Assembly: GCA_902729315.2 (NCBI GenBank) | Contig: LR746267.1 | Span: 191,001 to 255,000 of the forward strand | From: Spirodela intermedia | Lineage: Eukaryota > Streptophyta > Magnoliopsida > Alismatales > Araceae | Length of the DNA stretch: 64,000 nt | Direction: 5' to 3' | Shown here: positions 24,841 through 36,578 of the stretch, in pieces | How the letters are laid out: each line of letters opens with the position of its first letter | Position numbering within the stretch: position 1 is the first letter of the stretch | Notes under the pieces: generated by a model | The model's database searches: none | The model's input: only the letters and a program-made list of their open reading frames with translations | What the model was told of the DNA's origin: nothing | Program-made: the position numbers and the translations under genes

Positions 24841-25296
24841 GGGGAGGGGGAGGGAGCGAAAGGCGAGGTGTGGGAGGCACGCAAAGGGTGGGACGGCGCG
24901 CTAAACGAGGAACACGCGGCCGGGGGTGGGCCGGGCAGGTTGGGCCCACTGCAGGGCCATGAGAGCGGCCACCTCCGGTGCCGGCGGCGGTGGTCCTCAG
25001 TATCCGCCGGCCCCCTCTCCCGGCGACAAGGAGGCAGGCGGTGGTCGCACCCGGCGGCGTGCTCCGCCGAGCAGAGAAAGAAGAAAGAGAGAGAGAGAGA
25101 GGCGTCAACCATGGCGAAAAGCACACGTGCTTTCCCGTCTCCCGCACCGCCTTTTTCACAGAGCCTTCTCTCGCCTGCGGGGTGGAGGGGGGAGAGAGAT
25201 AAAGAAAGCCATGGCTTGGGGCTGAAGGGAGGAGAAGGAGGAGGAGGAGGACGACGGAGCAAAAGCTTCGTGTGGCGCTGAAAAGTGCCTTTAGGT

Positions 25297-25327
<31 letters not shown>

Positions 25328-26824
25328 CCTCCACTGTTCTTTCTAGGGTTCTTCCTCCGCACCGCTGGAGAGTCAGACCGATGGTCTCTCGAAGAAGGCG
25401 TGGGGACGGTGAATGGTGGGATTTTGATCGGGAAGAGGACACCCCGCTCGAGGAGGACAGTAATCTAATGCGAAATCTTAGCGCCATTAAAGCAGGGGAA
25501 ACAGAGTTTTGTTGGGCCAGCTTCGCCTGTGGCTATAGAGCCCTCCTTTCTCAACCCCGTCCATGGCGGATCCTCCACCTCCTCCTGTTAGGTCATTCGA
25601 CGAAGACGACGACCGACTGTCATCAACTGTCAAACCAGGGTTAGAGAGAGAAACAATGGGGGAGGAATCGGTGAACAGCTACAGGGATCCCCCCCTCTCG
25701 CGGCCCCGAAAAGCAAGCCCTCCTCTCTCTCTCTACAGGGAACAGGATTATTATTAACAGCGGTAAGCTCCAGAGGATAAGAGAGAGCTGTGTGACGGGG
25801 AAGAATTCATTGTACCCCTCTCTCTCTCTCTCTATCTCTTGTTTTTCTTGAGGAGGAAGGAGATCCAGTTTTAATGGAGGGGAATTTAAGGAAGAGCAGG
25901 AAGGGTTTCCTAGGGATCCCGTCTCCACTGGCGGACAGGGGTCCCCTACCTCGCACCTCCTCACTGTCGTCGACTGATGGTCCTTCCCCGTCTCGACGAC
26001 TTATTCCCCGGCGCTAGCTCGACTCTCAGAGTAGAGAGAGAAGCAGAGGGGAGAGAGAGAGATAGAGGGGGGGGTTACCTTTATCCAAGACAGAGGGTGC
26101 AGCACTGGCAGGGGCAGCAGCAGCTGTTAAGGTGCAGGACAGCGGCTGCAACACCACCAGAATCCGGCAAGCTGCAGCCCCGCCCGTCTACAGGCCTCCA
26201 CTATCCCTTTCTCTCTCCATCCCTGTCCCTCTCTCTCTCTTCCTTTTCCTCTTCTAACGGAGTTTTGAAGCACGGGCAGAGCGGGAGAGAGAGAGAGAGA
26301 GAGAGAGGACGAGGTGACCTACTTCGCCGTCGCCGTGCATGGTCGTTCTGCTTTGATGAGACCGCAGGCGCTGCAGCTGCAGAGGCGACGGTAGAAAAAT
26401 ATTAAAATAACATAAATAAGGCAAAGCTGCTCTCTCTCTCTCTATCTCCTCGCGACCCAATGCACACCTGGCTTTCATTTGTCCCTGCTCTCTCTCTGTA
26501 GAAAAGCCGTCTCTCTCTAAAGTTGCACACCCTTCACTCTTCTCCATAAGAAAGATAGGGAGGGGCGTGGGAGCAGCCGAGGGGCAGAGCCCAAGGAGAC
26601 AGCTCAGAAAGGATTAGGGTTCCGGCTCGGATTACCCCTCGTCGCCATCTTCTTCCTCTTCCTCCTCCCTGCGGCTGCTTTCTCTGGAAGGTGGTGGGGG
26701 GGAGGCGGCGGAGCGAAACAAGGACCGAGCTTTCTGATGCAGGAGAGGGAGTTCTCTCTCCTGCCGAGGAACCGGAACAGAGGCAGGGGCGACCCTTCTC
26801 CGTGGTGAAGCAGCAGCGGCGATA
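24265..26824. other. Divergent intergenic region between rhodanese and PHB-like gene
   Basis: A 2.56-kb region between two divergent starts. It contains a 58-bp (GA)n run (24772-24829), AT-rich DNA at 24380-24650 with a TTAATTAA-type run, a GGC run near 25293-25330 and many short CT/GA tracts. An AATAAGG-like TATA candidate at about 26412-26420 precedes a CT tract at 26431-26450, so the PHB leader may begin near 26450. A telobox-like word (attagggtt) sits near 26615. Class III HD-ZIP leaders are often long and intron-containing, so part of this region may be transcribed. Opposite-strand frames at 24632-25487 are low-complexity. Confidence 0.5.
24772..24829. repeat. Long (GA)n microsatellite between rhodanese and PHB-like gene
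   Basis: Nearly pure GA on the plus strand, with TGA interruptions at its left edge. It lies about 500 bp upstream of the rhodanese start (CT in that sense) and 2 kb upstream of the PHB-like start. Confidence 0.92.
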
Positions 26825-29800
26825 ATGGCGATGGTGGTGCACCAGCCGCACCAGTTGCCCCAGGGGAAGGAGGGTGGCAGTGGCGCAGCCAAGGGGGGGC
26901 ATATGGACTCCGGCAAGTACGTCCGATACACGGCGGAGCAGGTGGAGGCGCTCGAGCGGGTCTACGCGGAGTGCCCGAAGCCGAGCTCCATGCGCCGCCA
27001 GCAGCTCATCCGCGAATGCCCTATTCTCTCCAACATCGAGCCCAAGCAGATCAAGGTCTGGTTCCAGAATCGCAGGTATGGACCGAGATCTTTGCCTTGG
27101 AACCAATGGCAAGAGGCTCCCCTTCCCCTCTTCCTCATCCTCCTAGAGAGGTCTCCGAGCTCTGCATTAATGGCGGAGAGGACAGCTCCGGGAATCCCTC
27201 GATTAGGGTTAGGGTTTTCCTTCCCTCTGGGCGTCGATGCTTCATCGTCCTGTTGACGGGCTTTTCTCCGAACGACAGATCTCACACCCTACTCTCTCTG
27301 TCTAAACCTGTGGTTGGATCTAGATGCCGCGAGAAGCAGCGGAAGGAGTCCACCCGCCTGCAGACGGTCAACCGGAAGCTGACCGCCATGAACAAGCTGC
27401 TGATGGAGGAGAACGACAGGCTGCAGAAGCAGGTCTCCCATCTGACCTACGAGAACGGCTACATGCGTCAGCAGCTTCACACTGTGAGCTCCCGCAGCCC
27501 CTCGCCATACCCCTCGGCCCCCCTCTCTCTCTACTGGTCTTCCGAATCTGTTCGACGGAATGCCCAACGGGCGCAGTGCCCCTCATTTAATGCACATCGT
27601 CAATACCCTCAGCAGACCTCCGTCGTGACCGCTGATACGAGCTGCGAGTCGGTGGTGACGAGCGGTCAAATCCAACGAAACCCAACTCCCCAGCACCCTC
27701 AGAGGGATGCCAGCAACCCGGCGGGGTACTCACTCAACCCTAAATGCTCATCTTTCTCCATGATCCGACGCCTCAGCTTCCTCTTCTTTTTCTTCTTCTT
27801 CTTCCCTGCATGGAACCAGCCTGCTGGCGATCGCTGAGGAGACTGCGGCAGAGTTCCTCTCCAAGGCGACTGGAACTGCTGTTGATTGGGTGCCGATGCT
27901 TGGGATGAAGGTGGGCGATCTCCACCAGATTTTTATTTCTATTTTATTTTTATTTCCATATTAATCGGGCTGGTTGATGCGCAGCCTGGTCCGGATTCTT
28001 TAGGAATCTTCGCTGTTTCTCACAACTGCAGTGGGGTAGCAGCTCGAGCTTGCAGCCTCGTGAGCTTGGAGCCCACCAAGGTGAGATCTTTCTCCTCGGC
28101 AAGAACAGTTCCACGAGATTGCAGTAGGGTGTAATCGTTCTTGTTGTTTTTCTCTGTTCTTCTTTCAGGTTGCGGAAATTCTGAAAGATCGCCCGTCTTG
28201 GTACCGCGACTGCCGCCGCCTCGACGTGCACACTGCAATCTCCGTCGGGAACGGCGGCTCCATCGAGCTCCTCCACATGCAGGTTTCTCTCTCTCTCTCT
28301 CTCTCTCTCTCCTCCACATGCAGGTTATGTTCCATTTTGTCCTGCATTAATTCCCGGATCTCTCTCTATCTCTCTATCTATCTATCTCTATCTGTTTCTA
28401 TGTGTGCCCAGACTTATTCCCCCACGACGATCGCCTCTGCTCGTGACTTCTGGACGCTGAGATACACCACCACCCTGGAAGACGGCGGCCTTGTGGTAGC
28501 GGAAATTATTATTTTTATTGGATATTAGTCAATTTATGGTGGGATTATTTGCTTGGATATTAATTAATTTTGTGCGGCAGATCTGCGAGCGATCGCTGAA
28601 TGCTACGACGGGGGGTCCTGCCGGGCCCGTGGCCCCGAGCTTCGTCCGGGCAGAGATGCTGTCCAGTGGTTATCTCATCAGGCCCTGCGAGGGTGGCGGG
28701 TCAATGATCCATATCGTTGACCACGTGGACTTGGATGTAAGCCGACTCTCAAGTCAACTACCCCGCTGTTGCTTTATTTTTTCTTATTTTTTGTGTGGAT
28801 TATCCGTAGGCCTGGAGCGTGCCCGAAGTCCTCCGGCCTCTGTACGAGTCGCCGAAGATACTGGCTCAGAGGATGACTGTCGCTGTAGGTTCTCCACTCC
28901 GAGGGCGGGGTCAACGCCGGGTGTGTGGTTGACTAATGGGGGCGCGGGTTCTCTCTGACAGGCACTGCGCCACATCAGGCAGATCTCTCTGGAGGCCAGC
29001 GGCGAGATCGTCCATGGCGGCAGCCGCCAGCCCGCCGTCCTCCGGACTTTCAGCCAGAGACTGAGCAGGGGCTTCAATGACGCGATCAGCGGGTTCGCAG
29101 ATGACGGCTGGAGCTTGCTGGGGAGCGAAGGCTCCGAAGATGTGGTGGTCGCCGTCAACACCTCCCCCAGCAAGCTGCTCAGCCCTCAGTTCAACCCCTC
29201 AACGGGTTTCCCGGCCTTTGGCGGCGGGATCCTTTGCGCCAAGGCCTCCATGCTGCTGCACGTAAAGCTCCGCCATTACTGACTGACGTCTTCTCCACGA
29301 AGCTCGTGCCCTTGAACGGTTTTCTTCCGAATTGATTTCATGTTATTTTTGTTTATTTTGATCCTCAGAATGTCCCGCCGGCAGTGCTCGTCCGGTTTCT
29401 CCGGGAGCACCGGTCGGAGTGGGCGGACTGCGGCGTTGACGCCGCCGCCGCCGCCGCCGCCATGAAGGCCGGGCCCTTCGCCGTCTCCGCCCCGAGAGCC
29501 GGCGGCGGCTTCCAGGGCGGCCAGGTGATCCTCCCCCTGGCACACACTGTGGAGCATGAAGAGGTTTCTAATTCTCACCCCTCCCCTCCTTCCATGGCAT
29601 CACTCTCCTTGCTTTGCTCTCCACTCGTGTGTTGACTTTTTGTTCTGCTCTTCCGAAGTTCTTGGAGGTGGTGAGGCTGGAAAACCATGGTCTGGATGCG
29701 GACAATCTGATCTCTCCGAGGGACATCTACTTGTTACAGGTGTGGATCTTGTTTATTTCTGGGTTGGTGTTGGTATCATGGAAGTTGACTTTTTTCCTAT

Positions 29801-31064
29801 CTCGGAGGATCTACCAGCTCTGCAGCGGGGTGGACGAGGGCTCAGCGGGTTCTTGCGCGCAGCTGGTCTTCGCCCCCATCGACGAGTCCTTCGCCGACGA
29901 CGCGCCGCTGCTTCCCTCGGGCTTCCGGGTCATCCCCTTGGATCCCAAAACGGTGCGTTGACCTAGTGTCCCACATTGTCGGAACCCCGGTTTCCGTGGG
30001 GATCGTCGTCACCGGCGGTGGCTTGCAGGATGGGCAGGCGGCGGGTCGGACGCTGGACCTGGCGTCGACCTTGGAGACGCGGCCGGGAAGCGGTGGCGTG
30101 GCCCGGACCGCCGCCGCCGACGCCGGCGGCGCCTGCAGGTCGGTGCTGACGATCGCCTTCCAGTTCACCTTCGAGACCCATCTCCGGGACCATGTGGCGG
30201 CGATGGCGCGGCAGTACGTGCGGAGCGTGGTCGCCTCGGTGCAGAGGGTCGCCATGGCCATCGCCCCCTCCCACCTGCGCATCGGGCTGAAGTCGCCGGC
30301 GGCGGGCTCGCCGGAGGCCCTCACCCTCGCGCAGTGGATATGCCGGAGCTACAGGTCTGATCTGATCTGATCTCATTTGCCAGAATCTCTTCCTAATCTT
30401 CCTTCCGCATTCGATCGCCGCCATGAACACGTGCTCTCATTCTATCGCAGGCTGAGCACCGGGGCGGAGCTTCTCAAGCCTGGTCCCCAGCCCGGCGGCG
30501 ATTCCCTGCTCAAGCAGATCTGGAACCACCCGGACGCCATCATCTGCTGCTCCCTGAAGATCTCTGTAAGCTTCTCTCGTCTTCCTCGGATGGATGGATG
30601 GATCTCCTGTATGCTGTTAATCGAGGATAATGATCGGGTGAATCCTGGGCGATGGCGGGAGCAGGCGTCTGCTCCATGCTGCACCTTCGCGAACCAGGCC
30701 GGGCTCGACTTGCTGGAGACGACCCTCCTCGCCCTCCAGGACATCCCCCTCGACCGGATCCTCGACGAGCCCGGCCAGAAGGCCCTCTACTCTGAATTCC
30801 CCAAGATCATGCAGCAGGTAAACCATCTTCTTCCCTTCTCCCTCTCTGTCTCTGTCTCTTTGTCTTTCTCTCTTTCTTCAAAAGGGGTGGGGGGATCTAA
30901 GGGGTTGACTGACGCAGGGGTTCGCTCATCTCCCGGGGGGGATCTGCAACTCGAGCATGGGGCGGCCGGCGTCGTACGAGCAGGCGGTGGCGTGGAAGGT
31001 GGTCAACGAGGAGGACGCTAACCAGTACCTCGCCTTCCTCTTCGCCAACTGGTCTTTCGTCTAG
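26825..31064 (+). CDS. PHB: Class III HD-ZIP transcription factor, PHABULOSA/PHAVOLUTA-like
   Basis: Seventeen coding exons, 863 residues. PHB/PHV proteins are nuclear regulators of adaxial leaf identity, vasculature and meristems. Exons: 26825-27075, 27324-27483, 27613-27725, 27820-27910, 27985-28080, 28169-28282, 28412-28495, 28581-28736, 28810-28884, 28962-29261, 29369-29563, 29659-29739, 29818-29952, 30029-30354, 30451-30565, 30665-30817, 30918-31064. Homeodomain about 31-92 (KYVRYTAEQVEALERVY, IKVWFQNRRCREKQRKE), leucine zipper to about 135, START domain about 170-385, MEKHLA domain about 720-862 ending FANWSFV. PHB-clade signatures are NPAGLLAIAEE, PLLPSGFRVIPL and QLVFAPIDESFADD. Oddities are a 25-residue N-terminal extension, a polyalanine run where relatives read DAYAAAS, and PCCTFANQ where relatives read PVFTFANQ in MEKHLA. 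The miR165/166 site crosses the fourth splice junction. Confidence 0.95.
27900..27994 (+). promoter_or_regulatory. miR165/166 target site, split by an intron
   Basis: Eleven bases at the end of coding exon 4 (27900-27910, ttgggatgaag) join ten bases at the start of exon 5 (27985-27994, cctggtccgg) to form the 21-nt class III HD-ZIP site encoding LGMKPGP. This matches the known PHB/PHV target. The site exists only in spliced RNA, as in Arabidopsis. Confidence 0.95.
28268..28326 (+). repeat. Duplicated exon end and splice donor around a (CT)n tract
   Basis: The 18-base word ctcctccacatgcaggtt occurs at 28268-28285, where it is the end of coding exon 6 plus its donor, and again at 28309-28326. 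A CT run separates the copies, 41 bp apart. Only the first donor keeps the reading frame into the next exon. Confidence 0.9.
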
Positions 31065-32243
31065 CTTCTTCTCTCCTCCGCCCAGCCCACTCCTGGGGAA
31101 GACGAGAAAACCTGTTTTGGTACCCGTTCTGTTTAGAAACTCAGGCTTACTATCTCATCTATCTATCCCTTCTTCTATCAACCTCACGCTCTCCTCGCCG
31201 CCGGCAGCCGACCGTTGCGGCGGCGAAGTCGCTGCCAGCATGATTGACGACGATAGCATGATTTGCCGGAAGAATATCATTACTATGGGCAGCTGCGCAT
31301 TAGTCAAAATGGGTTCGAGTATTTACTAAAAAGAACTATCGGCGTTAGAGCAGGGTATTGAAGACGTTGACCAAACTGTTTACATATTTTTGCCAAAAGT
31401 GGAAATATCCGGTTTTTCTGAAGGATTATAGCGTATCGCCTGTTCATGGTACTGCTGCTACATAAGGCGTCAGGACGGGGGCCCGGCCTGGTTGCTGTTG
31501 TCCTCTCCAAGATGACGTGGCTGGACCGGGTCAACCGCCGACGTGGTCTGTCGTTCACCCTGTCCTGCAGTGGGCCCCCCGGCGTCGGTGCCGCCCTCTG
31601 ACACACAGTCGTCACGCCGCCTGCAACGCCCCTTCTGTCGGGTGTTGTATTACTACCATAATGCCCTTCTAGTGACACTTATCTTCCCACTTGCCCTTCC
31701 AGATTGGGGTTATCTGACCGTTCGTCTCGATACTGCTGACGATATCGTATAAGATTGGGGCAGGTTCCGGTCTGGTAATGATTCGGTCTCCCTACCCGTA
31801 CGAAGAATATCGGGGAGGTTCGGATCCGCCCCCATAGCCCATCCGCCGCCAGCTGTGGGGCCAAAGCAGGCTGCGGGGCCCACCAGCAACGTACGTGGAG
31901 ATCTGTCTCTCCCTGTCGTCAGCCGAGATCTTCCCGGATCTGGGCTTGGATTGTTGCCGCGGATCTTCTTGTGGGCCGAGTGGCAACCCCCTTATTGAAC
32001 CGAACAGGATGACATGAAAATGGGCCGGTTTCGTCATCTGAGATCTTGCTGGATCTGGGCCTGGATTCTACCGCGGACCGAAGGAACGAGGATACCTTAC
32101 AGAAAACGGGTTCATTTAGGCCCATTAGCTGGTGCAGGATAACCTTAAACGGCGCGGAGGGGACACCCCGCCTCCTGGGTCGTGTGGCCTTTAGGATCTA
32201 TCATCTCTTCTCGTAGGGAGAAAGAGGGATCGGAGACAGAGAG
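31065..32243. other. PHB-like 3' flank and KxDL gene 5' flank
   Basis: About 1.2 kb. A segment of about 40 bp beginning gagatct at 31925 is repeated imperfectly 115 bp later at 32040 (shared core ggatctgggc-tggatt-ccgcgga). No TATA box is evident before the KxDL gene. Nothing else recognisable. Confidence 0.55.
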
Positions 32244-32832
32244 ATGGAGGGCGCGGAGGAGCGGCTCGTCAGGTCGGCCTCCGAGGAGGTCTCCCGGCAG
32301 TTCAAGGCTCTCGTCGACGCCGGCGACGTTGACTCCCTCAAGCAGCTGCAGCATCTCATGTACGTACGGCTCTCCCTCCCTCCCTCTCCTCGCTACCCGA
32401 TTCACAAACCCTAGATCGCGGCCGCCGCCGGAGACGCCGTTGACTTTCTCCTCTTCGGGTGGCGGCAGACTGGGGAGGCTGCAAGATTGCAACGCGGTGC
32501 TGTCCCACTTCAACGAGTGCTCCGAGCGATGCTACGCGGAGGTCAGCGGCGACTTCTCGAGGAGCACGCGGCTCTTAAAGTCCATGAAAGCCGACCTCGA
32601 CCACATCTTCGTCAAGCTGAGGTCGGTCCGGCGGACCGACCCCTCTGCATGTTTTCTTCGCTCTTATCTACCTGACCATCCAGATCGGCGGTGCAGAGGC
32701 ATGAAGGCGAGGCTGCAGGCGACCTACCCAGACGCGTTCCCGGGGTCTTCCGACCCGGAGGGGTTTCTCGACCGAAGGCCCGATCTCGAGAGCCCTCTCC
32801 ACCCGGCAGAAGATCCCCGCCATCATCTGTAA
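32244..32832 (+). CDS. KxDL-motif protein (BORC/BLOC-1-type subunit)
   Basis: Three exons (32244-32359, 32469-32621, 32697-32832) encode 134 residues of a small helical protein. KxDL proteins are subunits of BORC/BLOC-1-related complexes that act on lysosome or endosome positioning in animals; the plant role is little known. Family blocks read here are SEEVSRQFKALVDAGDVDSL, LGRLQDCNAVLSHFNECSE, TRLLKSMKADLDHIFVKLR (KADL is the motif) and LQATYPDAFP. The first donor is AT|gtacgt and the third exon begins AGGCATGAAG, both fixed by phase. The last residues after RRPDLES are not conserved. The stop codon lies 39 bp from that of the convergent methyltransferase gene, so the 3' UTRs must overlap. 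Confidence 0.88.
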
Positions 32833-32871
32833 CGTGGCCAAGCAAAGATGGTATCTTTAGGCGGTGATAGG

Positions 32872-33527
32872 TCACTTTTTGAGCAGGAGAAGAAGAAGAG
32901 GAGCCGAGGGCCGGTTGAGCCTCTCTAGCTTGCAGCAGGACCAGGACTCGGCGGGCAAGCTGGACGCGAAGGATTGTACGGTCTCCAGCTCCTCCCTATG
33001 AAGGCAGATAAATAAATACAATTAAAGGGATTTATTTTTTCCCGGTCAAAATTTGCTCATCGGGTCACCAGGTCAACGGAGGTCGTGGTAAGGCGCACCT
33101 TCCACCAGGGTGGCCGACGTAGACTAGAACGCTTATGAGGCCCCCAGGAGCAAGAACTCTGCTGGCGGCGTGAAGCGCTGGGAGGGTCGTCCCGGGGAGA
33201 GTTATTATGTCTTTACCTCCTCCGGGGAGGTAACCCAGGTTGAATGCCACCAGCCTGCATAGAAAATAAAGTAGGACCAGCCGAAGTTGACTTATGTACC
33301 ATAAAAAGTCAAATGGGCATGGACTATGAATGTAGCATTCGGGGGGGGGGTCAGAGAGGTCTTGAGTACCTGACCATGGTGCCTTCTGGGAGGACTTCCT
33401 CCATCTTACTGTGACAAAGGAGGGAGAGCTTAACAAGTCTCCTCTACGGTAGAGCAATGAAATTGCGACAGTTAGTGTTGTGGAAACAGATTAAGATCCT
33501 AATTGACACCAGCAGAGCTATCAAGCT

Positions 33528-33564
<37 letters not shown>

Positions 33565-33832
33565 GAGGGTGGGTGGGACCTGGTCTGGGTCGAGGGAGTC
33601 CTCCAACAGGCAGCGTGTGCTCTCTATCGCTGAGCTCTGGATATCAAACCCGTAGATAAAACCGCTACCAGACTCATCGGCCACCATTCTAAGCAAGGCC
33701 AGCGTATCATGGCCATTACCACATGTAGCATCGATCGCACAATCTCCTTTGCGGAGAACATTTCTCCACACCCTTGGATAAGATCCCAATAAATATTCAA
33801 CAGTATAACTCAATAACACAGTTTATGAATGA

Positions 33833-33874
<42 letters not shown>

Positions 33875-34950
33875 TTAATCAACCAAAGCCCATGATGGGT
33901 ATGTAAATAAAAATAAATTCTTTTGTCCGAATTTCACACTGATCTGAGATTGACACCAGAAAGAACTGTCAGTCAATGGTGATTTGGTACAGATGATGGC
34001 GCCATAACGAGAGGCAAAGAGACCAATCCATGGGCGTGTATTGTGAATAAATGAATGTTATTGTTAGCATAAACATTACCATTCTTCACGGTTGACTTGC
34101 CTAGTAATGGTCCTCCATTGACTCTTCTCTGCAGTCAACTCTAAAGCAATTAAGGTTCCTCCCTTGGGTGTCACTCGAGTAAGTCCCCACCTAGGTGCCG
34201 CTTTGGAGGAACAATAATCAGATGAGATGCCTCGTATCATCAAGATCCTACTCCTCTAGGGATTGTTCCTTCCTGTTGACTTCCTCTAGTTCTACGTTTT
34301 TGCTTTTTTGGCCAGACTCATACTTTACCAGATACAAACCCAGCGACCTGTCTTCTACAGTGGTCACTCGTATCCTCAGGGCAAGCAGCTGGGGCAGCTA
34401 CCCCTGTTGACCACATCACTATTACCATTGTGAGAATTCCCCTCCTCTATTCTAACAGCAATGATGCATGGCATCGACATCGCAGTCTGAGTCAAACTAG
34501 CAGAAAATACAAAGTATTAATTATACCAGAAAAATATAAATAAATAAATTATCACTGTTTCAGATTACCACAGGATTGAATGGAATTAAAATCAAACGAG
34601 AGATGTAAAAATGAGACAATCACGAGGAACGAAAGGACACCTACGAGTGAGCCACCTCAGTCGCCCTCTTCTTCCCGGCGATGAACCCGAAGAGGGCTTC
34701 CTCCGCACCTGAACAACCTCCAAGCGTCAGCACAGAGCGGCGCGGCGGCGAGATGAGCAGAAAGCAAGTAAAATGAGACGGAAAAATTTCCTCCGGGCGC
34801 CGGGGACGGCGACGCCGCCTCTGGTACCGCGATTTTACAAATCCGGACGGCCGGCACGGAGCGCCTCCTGTAGAGGGGGAAGCTCCGAGGTCTGCTACGG
34901 AGCGGCGAAGGTATCAGGGACAGGGATGGCCGTAGAACCGAAAGCCCCAT
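32872..34950 (-). CDS. SAM-dependent methyltransferase, putative rRNA methylase family
   Basis: Six exons (34839-34950, 34645-34708, 33580-33772, 33370-33443, 33099-33254, 32872-32995) encode 240 residues related to bacterial YtqB-type putative rRNA methylases and Arabidopsis At1g16445. The SAM-binding loop is [16 protein letters not shown]; later blocks are [60 protein letters not shown] and [15 protein letters not shown]. The first about 37 residues are Arg/Ser-rich with few acidic residues, consistent with an organellar transit peptide, so a plastid or mitochondrial site is likely. The start is the ATG at 34950. The first donor (gtaaaa at 34838) was chosen because it alone joins in phase to the [21 protein letters not shown] exon. 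The substrate cannot be told from sequence. Confidence 0.88.
33530..33561. repeat. (GA)n run in a methyltransferase intron
   Basis: GA on the plus strand, CT on the sense strand, starting about 18 bp after the donor of coding exon 3 within a 136-bp intron. Confidence 0.9.
33833..33874. repeat. (TAA)n microsatellite in a methyltransferase intron
   Basis: About 14 units of TAA/AAT in the large intron between coding exons 2 and 3. Likely length-polymorphic. Confidence 0.92.
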
Positions 34951-36506
34951 AGCCCTTCTTCTCCTCCGAGAGAAACGGGTCAGAAAAAATCCGATTTTCA
35001 AGTTCGTGGATTGGACGGCGGCTCACATTCCACTACTTCTGAGGGAAAGATCAAGCGGTCTGAAGACGAGAGGCACTGGCGATCAACAGGGCAACAAATC
35101 GGGTACCTTTCTAAACCCGGCATATTTTACAGGGTATGAAAAAATAGAACTATTTCGCCAATTATCCACACGAATTATTTCATTAATATTATTCGTATTT
35201 AATTCCGGGGCTTCACCAGATTACCCGAAGACGGAAATCAAGCTAATCATGCCAAAAAGCGTTGGCCATCCCTTCGATCAAGTAATTGATTACGCCTCAC
35301 ACCAGAAGCCTAGAACTTGGTCAACGCCAAGGGTCTGCAAAATATGAGCCTCTACAGACCAAAACGCAGAGCTGTTTTCTCTGCATGATTTCTCATGATA
35401 CATTATCCACAAGCTTTACGTTCTGAAAACATTTTCATACACACATACAACTTGACCTAAAAGAACTGTACTTCAATCCGTAAGTACCTTGGCATCCGCA
35501 TCTTTGAATTTCATTATCTAAGGATCGGTGTACAACGCCGAAAGAAGGTGGATCTAAGGATCGAGTAATTGGAGATGAACTCAATAATTTGTCCGAGTGA
35601 TTGAAGATGACAAGCCGATTAAGAAATACATATTGAATCCCGTGGAAACCTTCAATTAGGTCAGCAAGCTTGCAGATTGCTACCGCTATTAGGTTCCTTA
35701 GATTAACGAGTTAATTCATCCTTAATAAGCATACTCAGTAGGGACAAGCAATCATATCTTGGTCACTGCGGATGAACATCCACCGCCATGGGTGGGATTG
35801 AACAAGTCAACATGAAACCTTCTTCGACTAGGAGTAGAGGGTAGCTCAGTGGAAGGAGAAGTCGTTTAAACGGTGGAAAAGGCTCACTGAGGCTAGTAGC
35901 CTCTGCCCACACCAATCCAATAACCTCATCATCGCATCCTCTGAAACGAAGAGAATCGCATCCTCAAAACCGACGCAGCCACATATCAAAGCAGAAATCA
36001 ATCCAGGGAGGCGTCACATGCGCATTAGACGCATCTCAAGCAAGGAGCAGCGAGTAGAAGTTGTACTGATCGAAATAGCCTGTGCTCGGTCGTAGATCAA
36101 GCAACAGCAGGAAGATCCAGAGGGTAAACATGCCAAAAAAGGAAAAGAGGGAAAATCGGAACGGAAAAAAAACAATGGTGAAGAACGCATCAGTGTGTGT
36201 AACAACTTGATTCAGTTCACAGACCCATAGGGGGCTCACTGAAATCCGCTAAAAGCACTCATCATATGCAGAGCGACCATCGTATCTCGAAGAAAGCCGA
36301 TCGAGGAAGAATCGAACATCGGGAAAAAGATGTGCACGGCGAAAGATCTTGCGGAAGACGGACGATTGGTCGACGGATTTCATCCGCCCCGCTAGGGTTA
36401 CGGCCAGACCACGCGAGACGATTACATCAACCATAACGTCCAGGAAATATTTATAGACGCTTGATCTTTTTATGTAATAATATTTGCATCCTTAGTGTTT
36501 CATAAT
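34951..36506. other. Methyltransferase 5' flank; no gene seen
   Basis: About 1.5 kb with only short open frames that resemble no known family. A tRNA A-box-like word (gtagctcagtgga) occurs near 35833 but without a matching B box or cloverleaf. The part next to the tRNA-Glu gene has no clear feature. Confidence 0.5.
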
Positions 36507-36578
36507 TCCGTTGTAGTCTAGTTGGTTAGGATACTCGGCTCTCACCCGAGAGACCCGGGTTCAAGTCCCGGCAACGGA
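36507..36578 (+). tRNA. tRNA-Glu (anticodon CTC)
   Basis: A 72-base intronless cloverleaf. The acceptor arm TCCGTTG pairs with CAACGGA, the anticodon arm CTCGG/CCGAG encloses loop CTCTCAC with anticodon CTC at 36541-36543, and the T arm holds GGTTCAAGTCC (B box). The CCA end is not encoded, as expected for a nuclear gene. A TTTTT run just downstream (about 36583) can terminate RNA polymerase III. It reads GAG codons. Confidence 0.96.

Noticed and set aside
24632-25487. Overlapping minus-strand frames of up to 245 codons upstream of the rhodanese gene
   Set aside because: They consist mostly of SLSLSL and Pro runs from GA/CT repeats, start at non-ATG codons in part, and match no family.
35825-35910. 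Second tRNA or tRNA-derived SINE suggested by a gtagctcagtgga A-box-like word
   Set aside because: No B box at the correct distance and no cloverleaf pairing could be formed.
36014-36434. Short minus-strand frames before the tRNA-Glu gene
   Set aside because: No homology, no splice-consistent extension, and composition like non-coding DNA.
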